Source: Riptortus pedestris (Eukaryota > Arthropoda > Insecta > Hemiptera > Alydidae). From it: a DNA stretch of 64,000 nucleotides. The notes under the pieces are model-generated. The model was not told the DNA's origin and ran no database searches. It worked only from the letters and a program-made list of their open reading frames with translations. The stretch covers positions 134,349,001 to 134,413,000 of the forward strand of contig CM032232.1 in the NCBI GenBank assembly GCA_019009955.1. The letters are read 5' to 3'. Both the position numbers and the translations under genes were made by a program. Positions 23,287 through 33,207 of this stretch are shown one piece after another (within the stretch, counting starts at the first letter, position 1; each line of letters starts with the position of its first letter).

Positions 23287-24349
23287 AAACAAAAGTGAAA
23301 CTGCAAGAAGAACTGCACAGAGGATTGAGGGTAGTTGTGGTAAGAACTGATGTGCTCTTCTTTTGGTACTGTTATATTTAGCAATGGTGACAATGTCTAA
23401 GTACAATCACTTCCTTTGCATGTTCCTACTTGCACCTTCATAAACCAAGCATGACAGCAGCATTTAAATGTAATTCATTGTCATTTATTCTCTTTAATTC
23501 CAAAATATTGAATATATGGCCAAAGATGACATTTCCCTACCTACACATCTATTTCCACTTTCACTCTGAATAACCTTTTGAAAATCTTGCAGTTCATATA
23601 ACATTAAAATTTTATTGGGCTGTAAATTTGCTAGATTGCCTGATTAATTTATTGATTATTTGTGAGAAAAGGACTTTTCACTCGGTCAAAAATGGTGCTG
23701 AGGATGAGTGGCTATGCGTTATTATTATGTCTTGCTCACTAACTTGTTTCCTATAAAGACTCAGTGTCAACAAATTTCATCTAGAAAAAAAACATGACTC
23801 TTATTGTATCTATGAATATAAATAGCTCTTTTAGACCATTTAAACCTTTACTCTGTTTATTTTTTATATACATTTTTCAAAACAACCAATAAAATTACCA
23901 TTAATTTTATTATACTAAGGCTGATTGGCTTATACTGAGGCTAACTTACAAATTAAATCCCCAGTGGCAGAGGGTGACCAAACTGATTATAATTTGATGA
24001 ACACAAATTAAAACCTGTACTTTTATACCCACACCCTTTGAGTGACTGCTTATTTTTATGATTTTCTCTAAATACGTTTGGGAATATAATGATTATTATC
24101 AAACAAGATAAAGAATTGCTAGAAAAATTTGTAAAAAAAAGTATGACACTATGACTCAAATTTAAAATTTGTAGGTTCAATATTAAATAAACAAAAGCAA
24201 TTGATTTTCATGTTCTATCACAATGTGTTCAACCCCATTCTTCATACGACTCTTTAAAAAAAAAAATACTCACGAAATTCGGAAGAAAACTGTATGAGGA
24301 GATTCTGACTTTTCATAAATTAATTGGTTTTTTTTTTTTCCTATTTCAG
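23287..24349. other. Intronic sequence, nothing recognised
   Basis: AT-rich intron leading to a long T tract and TTTCAG acceptor. Confidence 0.5.
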
Positions 24350-24435
24350 CTAGAAACCCAGATTCATCTTCTACTGAATCAACAAAGATTGTTCCAGGTG
24401 CTGTTACATTCCAAAATTTAGAAGCTATGTCAAAG
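24350..24435 (+). CDS. Mp: Multiplexin exon: NC1 trimerization domain, first part
   Basis: The exon is 86 nt, phase 1 in and phase 0 out, encoding ARNPDSSSTESTKIVPGAVTFQNLEAMSK. The GAVTFQNLEAM segment is the conserved start of the collagen XV/XVIII trimerization domain, which sets chain association before triple-helix folding. The acceptor follows a long T tract (TTTCAG); the donor is GTAAGC. Confidence 0.94.
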
Positions 24436-25135
24436 GTAAGCATTATTTTGCTATACTGCACCTATTCTGAGAATCGCAAGTAGTTCATGTTGTTTTGTTT
24501 GAGTTTTTTGAAGAGGTATGTTTCTATTATAAAATTTACTCATTGGTTTCAAAAGTACTTTATTTTTATACTTGGCACAATTCAGGAGGTGCTTAACAAA
24601 TATTATTTGATTTTCACTAGAATTATAAGTTTGAGGAACTGGTATTTTAATAAATAAGAAAGTAAAATATGCAAGGCCTATTCTTAGTCTTCCCATCACA
24701 AATTTATCCTTCCTGTTTGGACATTTCTCTTGTTTCAATGTAGTCCTTAATTTCTTTCAGTTAAGTTGGCACTTGTACCATTCAAATTTCCATAGACCAC
24801 ATTGTTTCAGGTCCTTAACAAATGCGAGTATTACTTGCTTCTACTAAGCTGTAATCAGTAATTATTTCAAATAAGCAATGTCCTTATTTGTCCATTATTT
24901 TGTTGAGAGTAACATAGCTAAAAAATATTCCTTTGTTTTTAAAATAATAGTCTTAGGCTATTTCCTTAATAAAAAATTGAATAATTTATTAAAATTTATA
25001 TTAATTAAGTTATTTAATTCTTTATTTCTATCAATGTAATGCAGAGAATTTCAATCAAAATTCACTTATTGGAGTTTTGAGTCAACTTAAAGAATTTGAG
25101 TTTGTTTCTTATTAATTACTCCTTCTCTTTTTCAG

Positions 25136-25228
25136 ATGTCTCTTGTCAGTTCAGTTGGGACATTAGCTTACATAATTGACGAGCAAGCACTTTTAGTTCG
25201 GGTTAACAATGGCTGGCAATACATAGCA
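25136..25228 (+). CDS. Mp: Multiplexin exon: NC1 trimerization domain, second part
   Basis: The exon is 93 nt, phase 0 at both ends, 31 residues (MSLVSSVGTLAYIIDEQALL then VRVNNGWQYIA). It completes the compact trimerization fold begun at 24350-24435: the GTLAYIIDEQALLVRV strand segment and the GWQYIAL motif are family signatures. The acceptor is TTTTTCAG and the donor GTGAGT. Confidence 0.95.
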
Positions 25229-25727
25229 GTGAGTATTTCACAATTAGAAACTTTGCATGTTGTACTTATTTTTCTTTTGGAAGATACTCAATTGTGCATC
25301 AAGAACTTTAAGCGTTATTATTATTTGTCTTAAGTTGCTATCCATTCCAAAATATTGAGTAGGATATCCGTAATTAAGTGATAAAAGGAATAGGAATGAA
25401 AAATAGAACAATATTTCTTAAATACTCAGTTAGATAGATGGTTTCACCAATCAAGGAAATTCATTTTGGAAAATGTATAATTTTTCTTGCCTCTTGTAAT
25501 CGTAATTCTCCTTATAAACACATATTATTATAGTGTTTCAATTATTTTTTACTAAGGATTTGATCAATTATTTGAGAGATTTTTAGCATATGTTTAAAAA
25601 TATTCACAAAAATAAATATAAGATAATACTACTTAACAGTATTCTAACTTTCATGCTTTTTGTTGTATAAATATTAATTTCTTTTTGTTTATTTTGAAAT
25701 TTTACTAATATTTTTTTTTTATTATAG

Positions 25728-25853
25728 TTGGGAACACTGGTCTCAATAGCAACAGAAGAGCCACCAACAACAACTGAAAAATACAGGCCTCCATTCGAAT
25801 CTTCAAATCTAGTCAACAACCCACCACCACCACCTCCAATGGATGGCCCAGTT
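25728..25853 (+). CDS. Mp: Multiplexin exon: end of trimerization domain and hinge
   Basis: The exon is 126 nt, phase 0 at both ends, 42 residues. LGTLVSIATEE ends the trimerization fold; then comes a Thr/Pro-rich segment (PPTTTEKYRPP) and a run of six prolines. This matches the protease-sensitive hinge between the trimerization domain and endostatin in this family. The threonines are possible O-glycosylation sites (inference). The donor is GTAAGC. Confidence 0.92.
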
Positions 25854-26082
25854 GTAAGCATTTTTTTTATTATTACATGAAACATGAGAATAATGTATTT
25901 ATGAGAGATGAAAATAAAACAATATTTTATTAAATCACTTGAGAAGATGTATAATTGTGTTCATTATGATCAAGTAATTTCATATAGATGTTTAGCTATG
26001 AAAGTTAAAACTTTTTTTTTTTTGACCCATGAAATCTAAATTATAAAAAAGTCTGTTGTGGAAACCACATGACTTCTTTCTA

Positions 26083-26998
26083 CAGTGGCAACTCGATTAT
26101 CTGACCTCCATTCATCTGACACCTCGGAATAACCGACCATATCACCAGCTAGGCAGCAAACCACTGTTACATATCTATTGTTTGCTTGGTTTTCAGTCAT
26201 AACGTCTGCAGTCCTTTTCTTTGTTTCACAACTGAGTCATGCTCGTTTCATTGGTTTGTTGACAGGATTTTGCAGACCTGTTCAGTTCTGTTTAATACAT
26301 ACTGTATTATTTCATGTTGTGTTACATTGCTACTCAAGCCCAGGAAGGAATCAAGAAAACCACTATACAAGAACCGTGGAACAAGGTTTGTCCAAGCCTA
26401 GTCATCAGAAACTCCAGACATTCCTGAGTCAGGCGCTGCTCAACTAGTCCATGATCTGCAATCCATTCAGAGTGATATCCAGTCTTCTGACATTGAGGAA
26501 TGGCTAGCTGATGTGGACATAACCAGCGTTACAAATTAATAGTTTGCAGTTGAGCTGATCATTGACCTCCTCGTGCAACTAGCTTGTGCTGAAGAAGAGG
26601 GAGAGTTAAATAAAGAAGAAAAAGAGGAAGGCAAAAAGATCAGCAAAGGATGCCTTCGAGTTTACCCTAAAGTACTTGGAACTACCATTAATAGCAACAG
26701 CCATGGGCTTTATGTGGACAAAGAATTAGAAGAATTGAATCAAAAAAACATTTCTTATTTTTAAGTAGTTTTAACATTATTTAAACATGTTTTCAATCTT
26801 TACTTACTGTACAACTTAAAACACATTTTTGTATTCTTTATTAGTCTCTTGTAAAGTGCAGTATATTGTATAGTCCTTAAGTATTTTTGACTTAACGCAT
26901 CATTTATATACATCTAAATGCCCCCCTTATTATCCGACCGTTTTAGCATTCTGACCATCCTCTGGTCCTACAGGTGACAGATAATCGAGGTGTTACTG
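26083..26998 (+). mobile_element. Tigger/pogo-like DNA transposon relic with TA duplication
   Basis: The ends are imperfect inverted repeats of about 24 bases: CAGTGGCAACTCGATTATCT at the left, matched on the other strand by CAGTAACACCTCGATTATCT at the right, each next to TA (26081-26082, 26999-27000). Subterminal ATTATCTGACC/TTATCCGACC motifs also recur in inverted form. Inside, broken + strand frames keep SSDIEEWLADVD and an acidic stretch, like the C-terminal region of Tigger/jerky-type transposases. At 916 bp it is far shorter than an autonomous Tigger and is a deleted, inactive copy. Confidence 0.8.
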
Positions 26999-27150
26999 TA
27001 CTCCTATTAAATTAAATAAACAAAACATTTTGCTGAAATTCAGTTAAAATTATTTCATAGAAATTTTCAATTATTTTATTTTCAAGCCTCCACTCCTCCC
27101 TCTTAGCAAATTTCAATCAAAAAGGGAGGTTTTCTTACTTTTTAGCAAAT

Positions 27151-28048
27151 GAGGTGTGGCTATTAAATAATGAGACTGACATGGTTAAAAATGTTACTTT
27201 TATTTTATATATAATTTAATATTGACATCTTCAATATACACCCGTTCTCTATCCCTACAACTCTGTGAGAATTTTACATTCTTGGAAACAGTGTTGGAAT
27301 TGATGATATACCATGTTCTTCTGTCAGCTCCATAAGGATGTTTGCTGCTGTCTCTTTTTCAGTTTCCACTGACTCAAATCGTATCCCTTTTAATGTAGAT
27401 GCCACCTTAGGGAACAGATAAAAGTCACATGGTGCAATATTTGATTACTAAAGTGTATGTTCTAACACTAGGATGTTGTACTTGGCAAAGAAGCTCTTGA
27501 CAGATAACGCAGAATGGGCTGGCGCATTGTCTTAGTGGAGAACCAATGATTTGTCCTTCCACATTTTTGGTGGTTTTTTCCTTAATCTCCCATGTAGTTA
27601 ACCAAGTAGCTTAAGGTAGTAATATTATTAATAGTTTGACCTTCAGGAACCCAGTGAAGGTACTCAGCCCCTTGAATATTAAAAAAGCAATCATTTTCAA
27701 TTTTGACTTGCTCAATCGAGCTTTTTTGACTCTTGGTGAAGTTGGGATTTCCAGTACATGGCTTGGCAATTTGTTCCCAAGGCTTCTATACGTTTTCTCC
27801 AAAAATAAAATTTGCATTAAAAGGGACAAGATTTGAGTCTTAGGAAACTGTAAAAGAGAAAGCAGTACGCATCCTGATGGAGCTAAAATAAGATGAGTTC
27901 CAGCACTGTTTCCGATAATGGAAAATTCATATGAAGTGTTATAAGGATAGAGAAGGGCTAAACATTAAAGATGATAATATGCAATTATGTACAAAATAAA
28001 AATAACATTTTTTACAATGCCAGTCTTGTTATTTAAAAGTCACATGTC
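27151..28048 (-). mobile_element. Rearranged mariner element with inverted duplicated 3' ends
   Basis: Minus-strand frames give a mariner DD34D transposase from its middle onward: KIENDCFFNIQGAEYLHWVP, then DNAPAHSALSVKSFFAKYNI and 34 residues later APCDFYLFPKVASTLKG, then RFESVETEKE. The first catalytic Asp is Asn (FFNIQG) and two stops precede the last Asp. The 245 bases at 27151-27395 (element 3' end) recur inverted at 27815-28048, which encodes a second C-terminus on the + strand (DEFQHCFR, CYKDREG). The element has two 3' ends and no 5' end. It lies in the intron after 25853. Confidence 0.85.
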
Positions 28049-28220
28049 ATCAGATTTACAGGAACCTCAAAAAACTCCACTATTACTTTTTTAAATATGT
28101 CTTTACTAATAATAGCCACAGTAGCATAATAATAAATAACATTTTTTTTTAAATATAATTCTTTTACAACTTATATTTTCCATTTATCAACTATTTTATT
28201 CTTCTGTATGCTCTCACTAG

Positions 28221-28238
28221 CAATGGCATCCTAAGATG
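28221..28238 (+). CDS. Mp: Candidate 18-nt multiplexin micro-exon
   Basis: Eighteen bases between a pyrimidine-rich CTCTCACTAG acceptor and a GTAAGT donor encode QWHPKM in phase 0. The flanking exons are also phase 0 at the joining ends, so including or skipping it keeps the frame. Placed directly before LRMAALNEAYTG it resembles the few residues that usually precede the first beta strand of endostatin. Without transcripts it stays a prediction; strong donor and correct phase are the support. Confidence 0.6.
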
Positions 28239-28689
28239 GTAAGTTTCTTTAAGAATGTTTTTAAACTCTTTACTTTCATTATTTTCTGTTTTATTTTATC
28301 ATAAGAGTAACTCAAACTCTAAAGGGATAAAGTTAAATAGCTAATTCTATGACTGTATGGTCCAAAGTTATTAGCCTCTTTTTGTGTTTATAACAATATT
28401 CTTATCTCAGAAATAACTGATATTAAAAAAAAATTTAAAGTTTAAAAGTTTGTCAGATATAATGAAATGTTTGTAGTAAATGCGTCCCTTAGGGCTTTTC
28501 CACGTGACTTTTATATTATCACATGAAAATTATAATCTTTATTCAGAACACTATGTGGTCCATATAAAAAAAAAAATCTTGAAAAAAGAAGAAATAAATT
28601 CGTTGCTGTAAACTAAAAAGTTGACCAAATGCTTCGTTTGGCAATTAAGGCAGGGGTAAACTACAGTACTATTTCAAGATTCAGAAAAT

Positions 28690-29780
28690 TCAGGGAATAC
28701 TGACTTGGTCAGAATAAAACAAATTCTTCTCTTAAAAAAAAATAATCAAAGAATATTGAAATCAAAAATTGTCCATATATTTCAGACTGTTACAGTTAAC
28801 AAGCCACTACTCTTACAGTACAGGAAACTATATGGGTCAGTTCATGCAAACCAGACTTATACTAGATCACCAGTTAGCAAAAATTATATATTGATTACAA
28901 TTCAAGCATGGAAACTAGTAATGTCTAAATTGTTATGCACATTCACATAAATTGGAGGAAACCCCATTCAAGAAATATTGGAAACAAGCAAACCAACAAG
29001 TTAGCAAAGGAGATACAACACATCCCAGAATTGAAATTTGTACCTCTCTCGTACATTAAAAAAAAACTTGCATACTGACACAATACATAAATGGGACAGA
29101 CAATAGACAAAATGTAACAAATATTACAGTTTACACCAATACACGCCAAAAATAACTAACAAAAACATCAACACTATTAAGTCACCATCACAACTGCACA
29201 CAATTTTTAAACGGAACACGGACAGACAGGACACTATTGGCAAGATTTAAAATTCCAGAAAATGACAAATGTACTTACACCAGAAAAACAATACAATCCT
29301 TTTTGCCTATTCTCTATGACTGTGTGACATTTAATTAAAGTAGATCAAATTTAATCATGAATATAGACTTAAAAGGAGGTAATTGGCCATGATTTCATAC
29401 ATTTTTTGAAATGTGTAGATATGGTGTAGCCAAAATAAGTTAGAATTTAAAGATGGTTTTGAGGAATGAGAATTATAGTTAAATATAGTTTTTCCTTACA
29501 TATACTTGCTAATTAAAGAACAGCAAAATCGTAATACCTGTAGATTTTATTATAGTTAATTTAATTTATTTTATTTTTTAGTTTACGTCATATATTTCAT
29601 TATTTTATTTTCATTATATTTTATTTTATGGTAATAATTATTTATAAATGTTATTTTGTATGACTCAATTTATATAAATTAAACGATACATGTAATATGC
29701 CATGTGACAATGGAACATGTATTCTAAAAACAATTTCCCATAGGGTTATTATAAGGAGAAAAATACAAATTAATTAGAAA
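28690..29780 (+). pseudogene. Decayed I-like LINE: RNase H end, C-terminus and 3' UTR
   Basis: Broken + strand frames show NWRKPHSRNIGNKQTNKLAK (end of an RNase H domain), then IPELKFVPLSYIKKKLAY, and ARFKIPENDKCTY with ILYDC, the C-terminal knuckle region. The 3' part (about 29640-29780) shares ATGTAATATGCCATGTG-type and CATAGGGTTATTATAAGG-type sequence with the 3' UTR of the better element at 51839-53600, so both are one family. Many stops; inactive. It lies in the multiplexin intron just before the first endostatin exon. Confidence 0.65.
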
Positions 29781-29828
29781 TATGTAAATACAGTTCACAT
29801 AAATTTATAATATAAAAATGTGTTCCAG

Positions 29829-30023
29829 CTGAGAATGGCTGCATTAAATGAAGCATACACAGGAGGTATGAACGGGCCGCGGGGAGCAGACTATGCTTGC
29901 TACAAAGAAGCAAGGAGAGCAGGGCTACGAGGCACGTTCAGGGCATTCCTAAGCTCCAGGGTTCAGAACCTCGACTCAATCGTTAAATCTTCTGACAGAG
30001 GACTTCCAGTAGTCAATATTAAG
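29829..30023 (+). CDS. Mp: Multiplexin exon: endostatin, first part
   Basis: The exon is 195 nt, phase 0 at both ends, 65 residues, starting LRMAALNEAYTGGMNGPRGA. It contains the highly conserved core GADYACYKEARRAGLRGTF, then RAFLSSRVQNLDSIV and LPVVNIK. The single cysteine (YAC) is the first of the four that form endostatin's two nested disulphides. The acceptor is TGTTCCAG and the donor GTACGA. Conservation makes this the surest gene call in the window. Confidence 0.98.
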
Positions 30024-30173
30024 GTACGATATAAATATATCTTCTTCTTATTTATTTATATTTTAAAGATAATTAACAAACATTAGTGAATTATACTGTT
30101 AAAGGCCAAGTATTTTTAGTGTTTTATTATTTCCATCACTTATTTCATAACAATAAACCTAAGTAACTAAAAG

Positions 30174-30910
30174 TCTGTCATGCTGTCATACTTACATAAA
30201 CAAAGGAGATTTCTCCATGTGTTGGAATGTCATATTTATGATCTCATTTTACCATTCTCTATTTCTGAGTAGAAATCCAATGAGTAGAAGTGTGGGGAGG
30301 CTGATAACAAGAAATTTCAAATAATTCGCTTAATATTTTAGTTATGCAAAAAATGTATAAAACAATGATTGTAGGTCATCAATAGCTCAATAGGACTTCT
30401 TCTATAACACTTTTCTCCATCTATCCCTCCCACCTATTCCTGGTCTGTTTCAGCCATTAATGCATATGATATTTAGAGGTGAATGAAAATATGGTATTGA
30501 TCAAATAAACAATTTCGAGTCAAGAAATAAAATCTTAAATGATGACATCATCGCACAACATATTTTCAGGTATCTAATCTAGTAGAGATATGTTGAAAAC
30601 AATGTTTGGTATTTAGGGCTTGGAATAGGATGTTTGATGATATATTTCGAGATTGTTAAAAGTGGGGGTTTACAAAAGGCTGAAAATTAAAAACTGCAAA
30701 TCTCTTTATTCAAGTAGAGAAATGGTATACCATGGAACAATGATAAAAAATAAAATTTGTAACAAGATTGGTAATAAATGTTTTTTTCGACTCACAGTAG
30801 CAGACATTTTTTGATTCTTTGGATTTTTCTCCTTCTAAATCACCCCTCCCCAGGTTCAATTTCAGGCATTAATGATCATATTGAATCTGAATACCTATTA
30901 GCTAACATCT
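30174..30910 (+). mobile_element. HINE-like element copy or copies, decayed
   Basis: TCTGTCATGCTGTCATACTT start, GGAGATTTCTCCATGTGTTG, inner modules appearing twice (CAGCCATTAATGCATATGAT and later CAGGCATTAATGATCATATT), so probably two overlapping second-subfamily copies. Inside the endostatin intron 30024-31434. Confidence 0.55.
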
Positions 30911-31434
30911 TAAGAATGGAAATGCCCTCAACTAATGAATTAGGTTTCATTAGCAATCACTCGCCAGCTGACCCAAAGCTAGACAGTATGACATAACAAG
31001 AGCCTTCCAAAAAACTTTCTAAGTATTTTACATAGTTTTGGCAAGGCTTTTAGTGAATTTAACACATGATTTCATTGTATGCTATTCTCATAGCCATCAT
31101 CATTACAGACAATTAAAATATGGAACAGTGAAAAGCTAATAGCCTCTCTAGCATAAGGACTAAAAGGTTGACCCCATAAAGTGTTAGAGAAAAAAAAATT
31201 GCATTATTGTAAAAAAAAATCTGTATATCTGAAATAAATATTTTATAAGCCAAACAAGTGTTTAATGACTGTTTAATTCACTAACCCAATTTTGAAAAGA
31301 AAAATAGGGCATGTCGAATGCATTTCATACAATTATATTCTATATTTAATGTTATTAACAAAATATTGGTTATTGCTTTATTCCTTATTGAATTATTCTT
31401 CATTTTAATAAGAATCATTCTCATGTTTTGTTAG

Positions 31435-31550
31435 GGTGAAGTTCTTTTTAACTCTTGGAGGGACATCTTCAAAGGAGATGGTGCTTTATTCGCCCAACAA
31501 CCAAGGATATACAGTTTCAGCGGCAAGAATATCCTCACTGATTTCACCTG
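31435..31550 (+). CDS. Mp: Multiplexin exon: endostatin, second part
   Basis: The exon is 116 nt, phase 0 in and two bases of a codon out. It encodes GEVLFNSWRDIFKGDGALFA then QQPRIYSFSGKNILTDFT, plus the first two bases of a Trp codon completed by the next exon. SWRDIF and RIYSFSGKNIL are standard endostatin strand motifs. The acceptor is TTGTTAG and the donor GTATGA. Confidence 0.97.
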
Positions 31551-31724
31551 GTATGAATATGCTTTGACATATAGCTATAATTTCATTCTTTTTACATTTA
31601 TCATATATTACAATTTATATTGAGTGATCTTTTATTTATTTAGTCAATTTATTACTCATGAACTACTTGAAACTCATAAACATCAATTGCAAACAAATAT
31701 TCTTAAATAAAAAATAAATTGCAG

Positions 31725-31886
31725 GCCACAGAAATATGTATGGCATGGAGCGCTCGCAACTGGAGAAAGAGCAATGGACAAATATTGTGATGCCTGGGAA
31801 ACGGACAGCTCTGATAAATTGGGTCTTGCATCTCCTCTTCACAAAGGCAAACTTCTTGGGCAGGAGCCTCTTGCTTGCAGCCACAG
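31725..31886 (+). CDS. Mp: Multiplexin exon: endostatin, third part
   Basis: The exon is 162 nt. It completes the split Trp codon, then reads PQKYVWHGALATGERAMDKY and CDAWETDSSDKLGLASPLHK through to LLGQEPLACSH. The conserved PQK.VWHG, YCDAW and LLGQ motifs are present, with the second and third of the four endostatin cysteines. It leaves after two bases of a codon, completed as serine by the last exon. The acceptor is TTGCAG and the donor GTAATT. Confidence 0.97.
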
Positions 31887-32139
31887 GTAATTTATAATGA
31901 ATGGTACCTATCAAAATGTAATCTTCATTCTAGTAGATTACAGGAGAGGAACTAACAATGTCAGGGGCCATAGTTCTAAGTTATTATATACTTACTTTAA
32001 AATTTTATCATAAACTTGGAAAATCTGGTATGGGTACCTCATGACTTCCTAATACTCCAATTAATTTAAATAAACAAAATGTGTTGCAGCACTTCATTTA
32101 AAATTATTTAATGTGAAAGTTACACACAATATCTGTATT

Positions 32140-32395
32140 CCAATGCATCAAATTGAAAAATGCCATAGAGTATAATTTATAGATCTTTCCAAAATAAAAA
32201 TAAAATGCCATTCCAATATTCTAAGACTAGCCACATTAGAGTTATGCAAGATAAGTACAGATGTCACGCCAAAACTAGTCAAAATGAGTTCAAATGCCAA
32301 AATGGATAATCCTGTCGAAATATAAAAACCAACAGTTTTTGTAATTACAATACTCCCTATACTTTTTGCAAGGAAGTACAAGCAAAACATAAGCT
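32140..32395. repeat. Interspersed repeat, copy 1
   Basis: GAGTTATGCAAGATAAGTAC, CAGATGTCACGCCAAAACTA and GTCAAAATGAGTTC are repeated in diverged form at 47740-47860; a CTTTTTGCAAGGAAGTAC end follows here. Probably a short non-coding element in the intron 31887-33068. Confidence 0.6.
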
Positions 32396-32779
32396 AAAGT
32401 CAACATAATCAAATCTAAAGGCAATACCTTGTAGTTTTCCACCATTGTGTTCTTTTGAAATCTACTCTTTTTATGTTACCCTAGCCATCAAAATGCGTAA
32501 AATATTTGATTTATTAAAAACAGGATTTTCTAGGCCTCCCTCTGTTACTATGTACGATGACCTTCACTTCAAATATGTTTGTAATGAAATTGTTGGTCCC
32601 TAAGATATGCCCAAGAGGCTTCATCCTTTTTTCCATGGGTTTTATTTTCACTTACCACATTTAGAGTGCCTATATTGGATTGTTTTTCTTTTTAGTCTAG
32701 CTTGTTCTGGTGAATCTGTGCCAAATCTACATTTTCATTGTTTATAAGCTATTATATTTCCTTTCGTGAAGAGCCCAAC

Positions 32780-32950
32780 TGTTGCTCATGGAAAGTAGTA
32801 CACTCGAAACAAAAGACTTAGCAAACATTTGTTTGGTATCCATCCTTATAAGCTTATTAGTTAAAATACTCCTTTTCCTTTGGATGGCTTGCTTAGCAAG
32901 TGCTATTCTTTTATCCACTTCAGCTCTACTGAAGTTGATAGAAGAAACTA
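32780..32950 (-). pseudogene. RTE-like LINE fragment
   Basis: The minus strand encodes EVDKRIALAKQAIQRKRSIL then TNKLIRMDTKQMFAKSFVSS and VLLSM, the region after the RT core that leads to the SVLLYGSETWTL motif of insect LINEs. Related fragments lie at 42500-43064 (+) and 50335-50480 (-), sharing GACTTAGCAAACATTT in one orientation. It ends abruptly on both sides, in the last multiplexin intron. Confidence 0.65.
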
Positions 32951-33068
32951 AAATCTGTGTTAAATAAATAGATAGTTTACCTTTGTAAAATGGAATTTTT
33001 GAGAATAGTGTGTAACATTTAAGAAATAAAATGTAATTTTTTTTAATACCAACTCCGTCAATTTTCAG

Positions 33069-33207
33069 CTTTGCTGTACTATGCATTGAAGTAGCATCAC
33101 CTTCTATATCGCAGACATCAAGGAGAAGAAGGAGCCTAGACAAAGAGCTCGGAGAGGAAGAATATACGGAACTCTTGGAGGATATATTGAAAAATGAAAA
33201 CATCTAA
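33069..33207 (+). CDS. Mp: Multiplexin last exon: end of endostatin, tail and stop
   Basis: The exon is 139 nt including TAA at 33205-33207. FAVLCIEVAS supplies the fourth endostatin cysteine and closes the domain. A further 35-residue tail follows: PSISQTS, a four-arginine run (SRRRRSLDKE) and an acidic helix-like end (LGEEEYTELLEDILKNENI). Vertebrate endostatin stops within about ten residues of this cysteine, so the tail is notable. The RRRR run is a possible furin-type cleavage site (inference). The acceptor is ATTTTCAG. Confidence 0.95.

Larger units (their letters stand above)
7562..33207 (+). other. Mp: Multiplexin (collagen XV/XVIII) gene, 3' half
   Basis: Span of the gene from the first exon visible here to its stop codon. 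Joined exons read through in one frame: about 164 residues of interrupted Gly-X-Y collagen, a 21-residue helical segment, the NC1 trimerization domain, a Pro/Thr-rich hinge, endostatin and a C-terminal tail. Introns are GT-AG; phase-0 junctions dominate, with phase-1 and phase-2 junctions in the NC1 and endostatin parts. The family encodes a secreted basement-membrane collagen, often a proteoglycan, whose C-terminal endostatin can be released by proteolysis; in Drosophila it is called Multiplexin. The thrombospondin-N/laminin-G-like region and most of the collagen must lie upstream of position 1. Introns are large (up to 9.3 kb) and packed with mobile elements. Confidence 0.93.

Noticed and set aside
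32742..33203. 153-codon minus strand frame over the last multiplexin exon
   Set aside because: One part is the LINE fragment and the other is antisense to the endostatin exon; the join is accidental.
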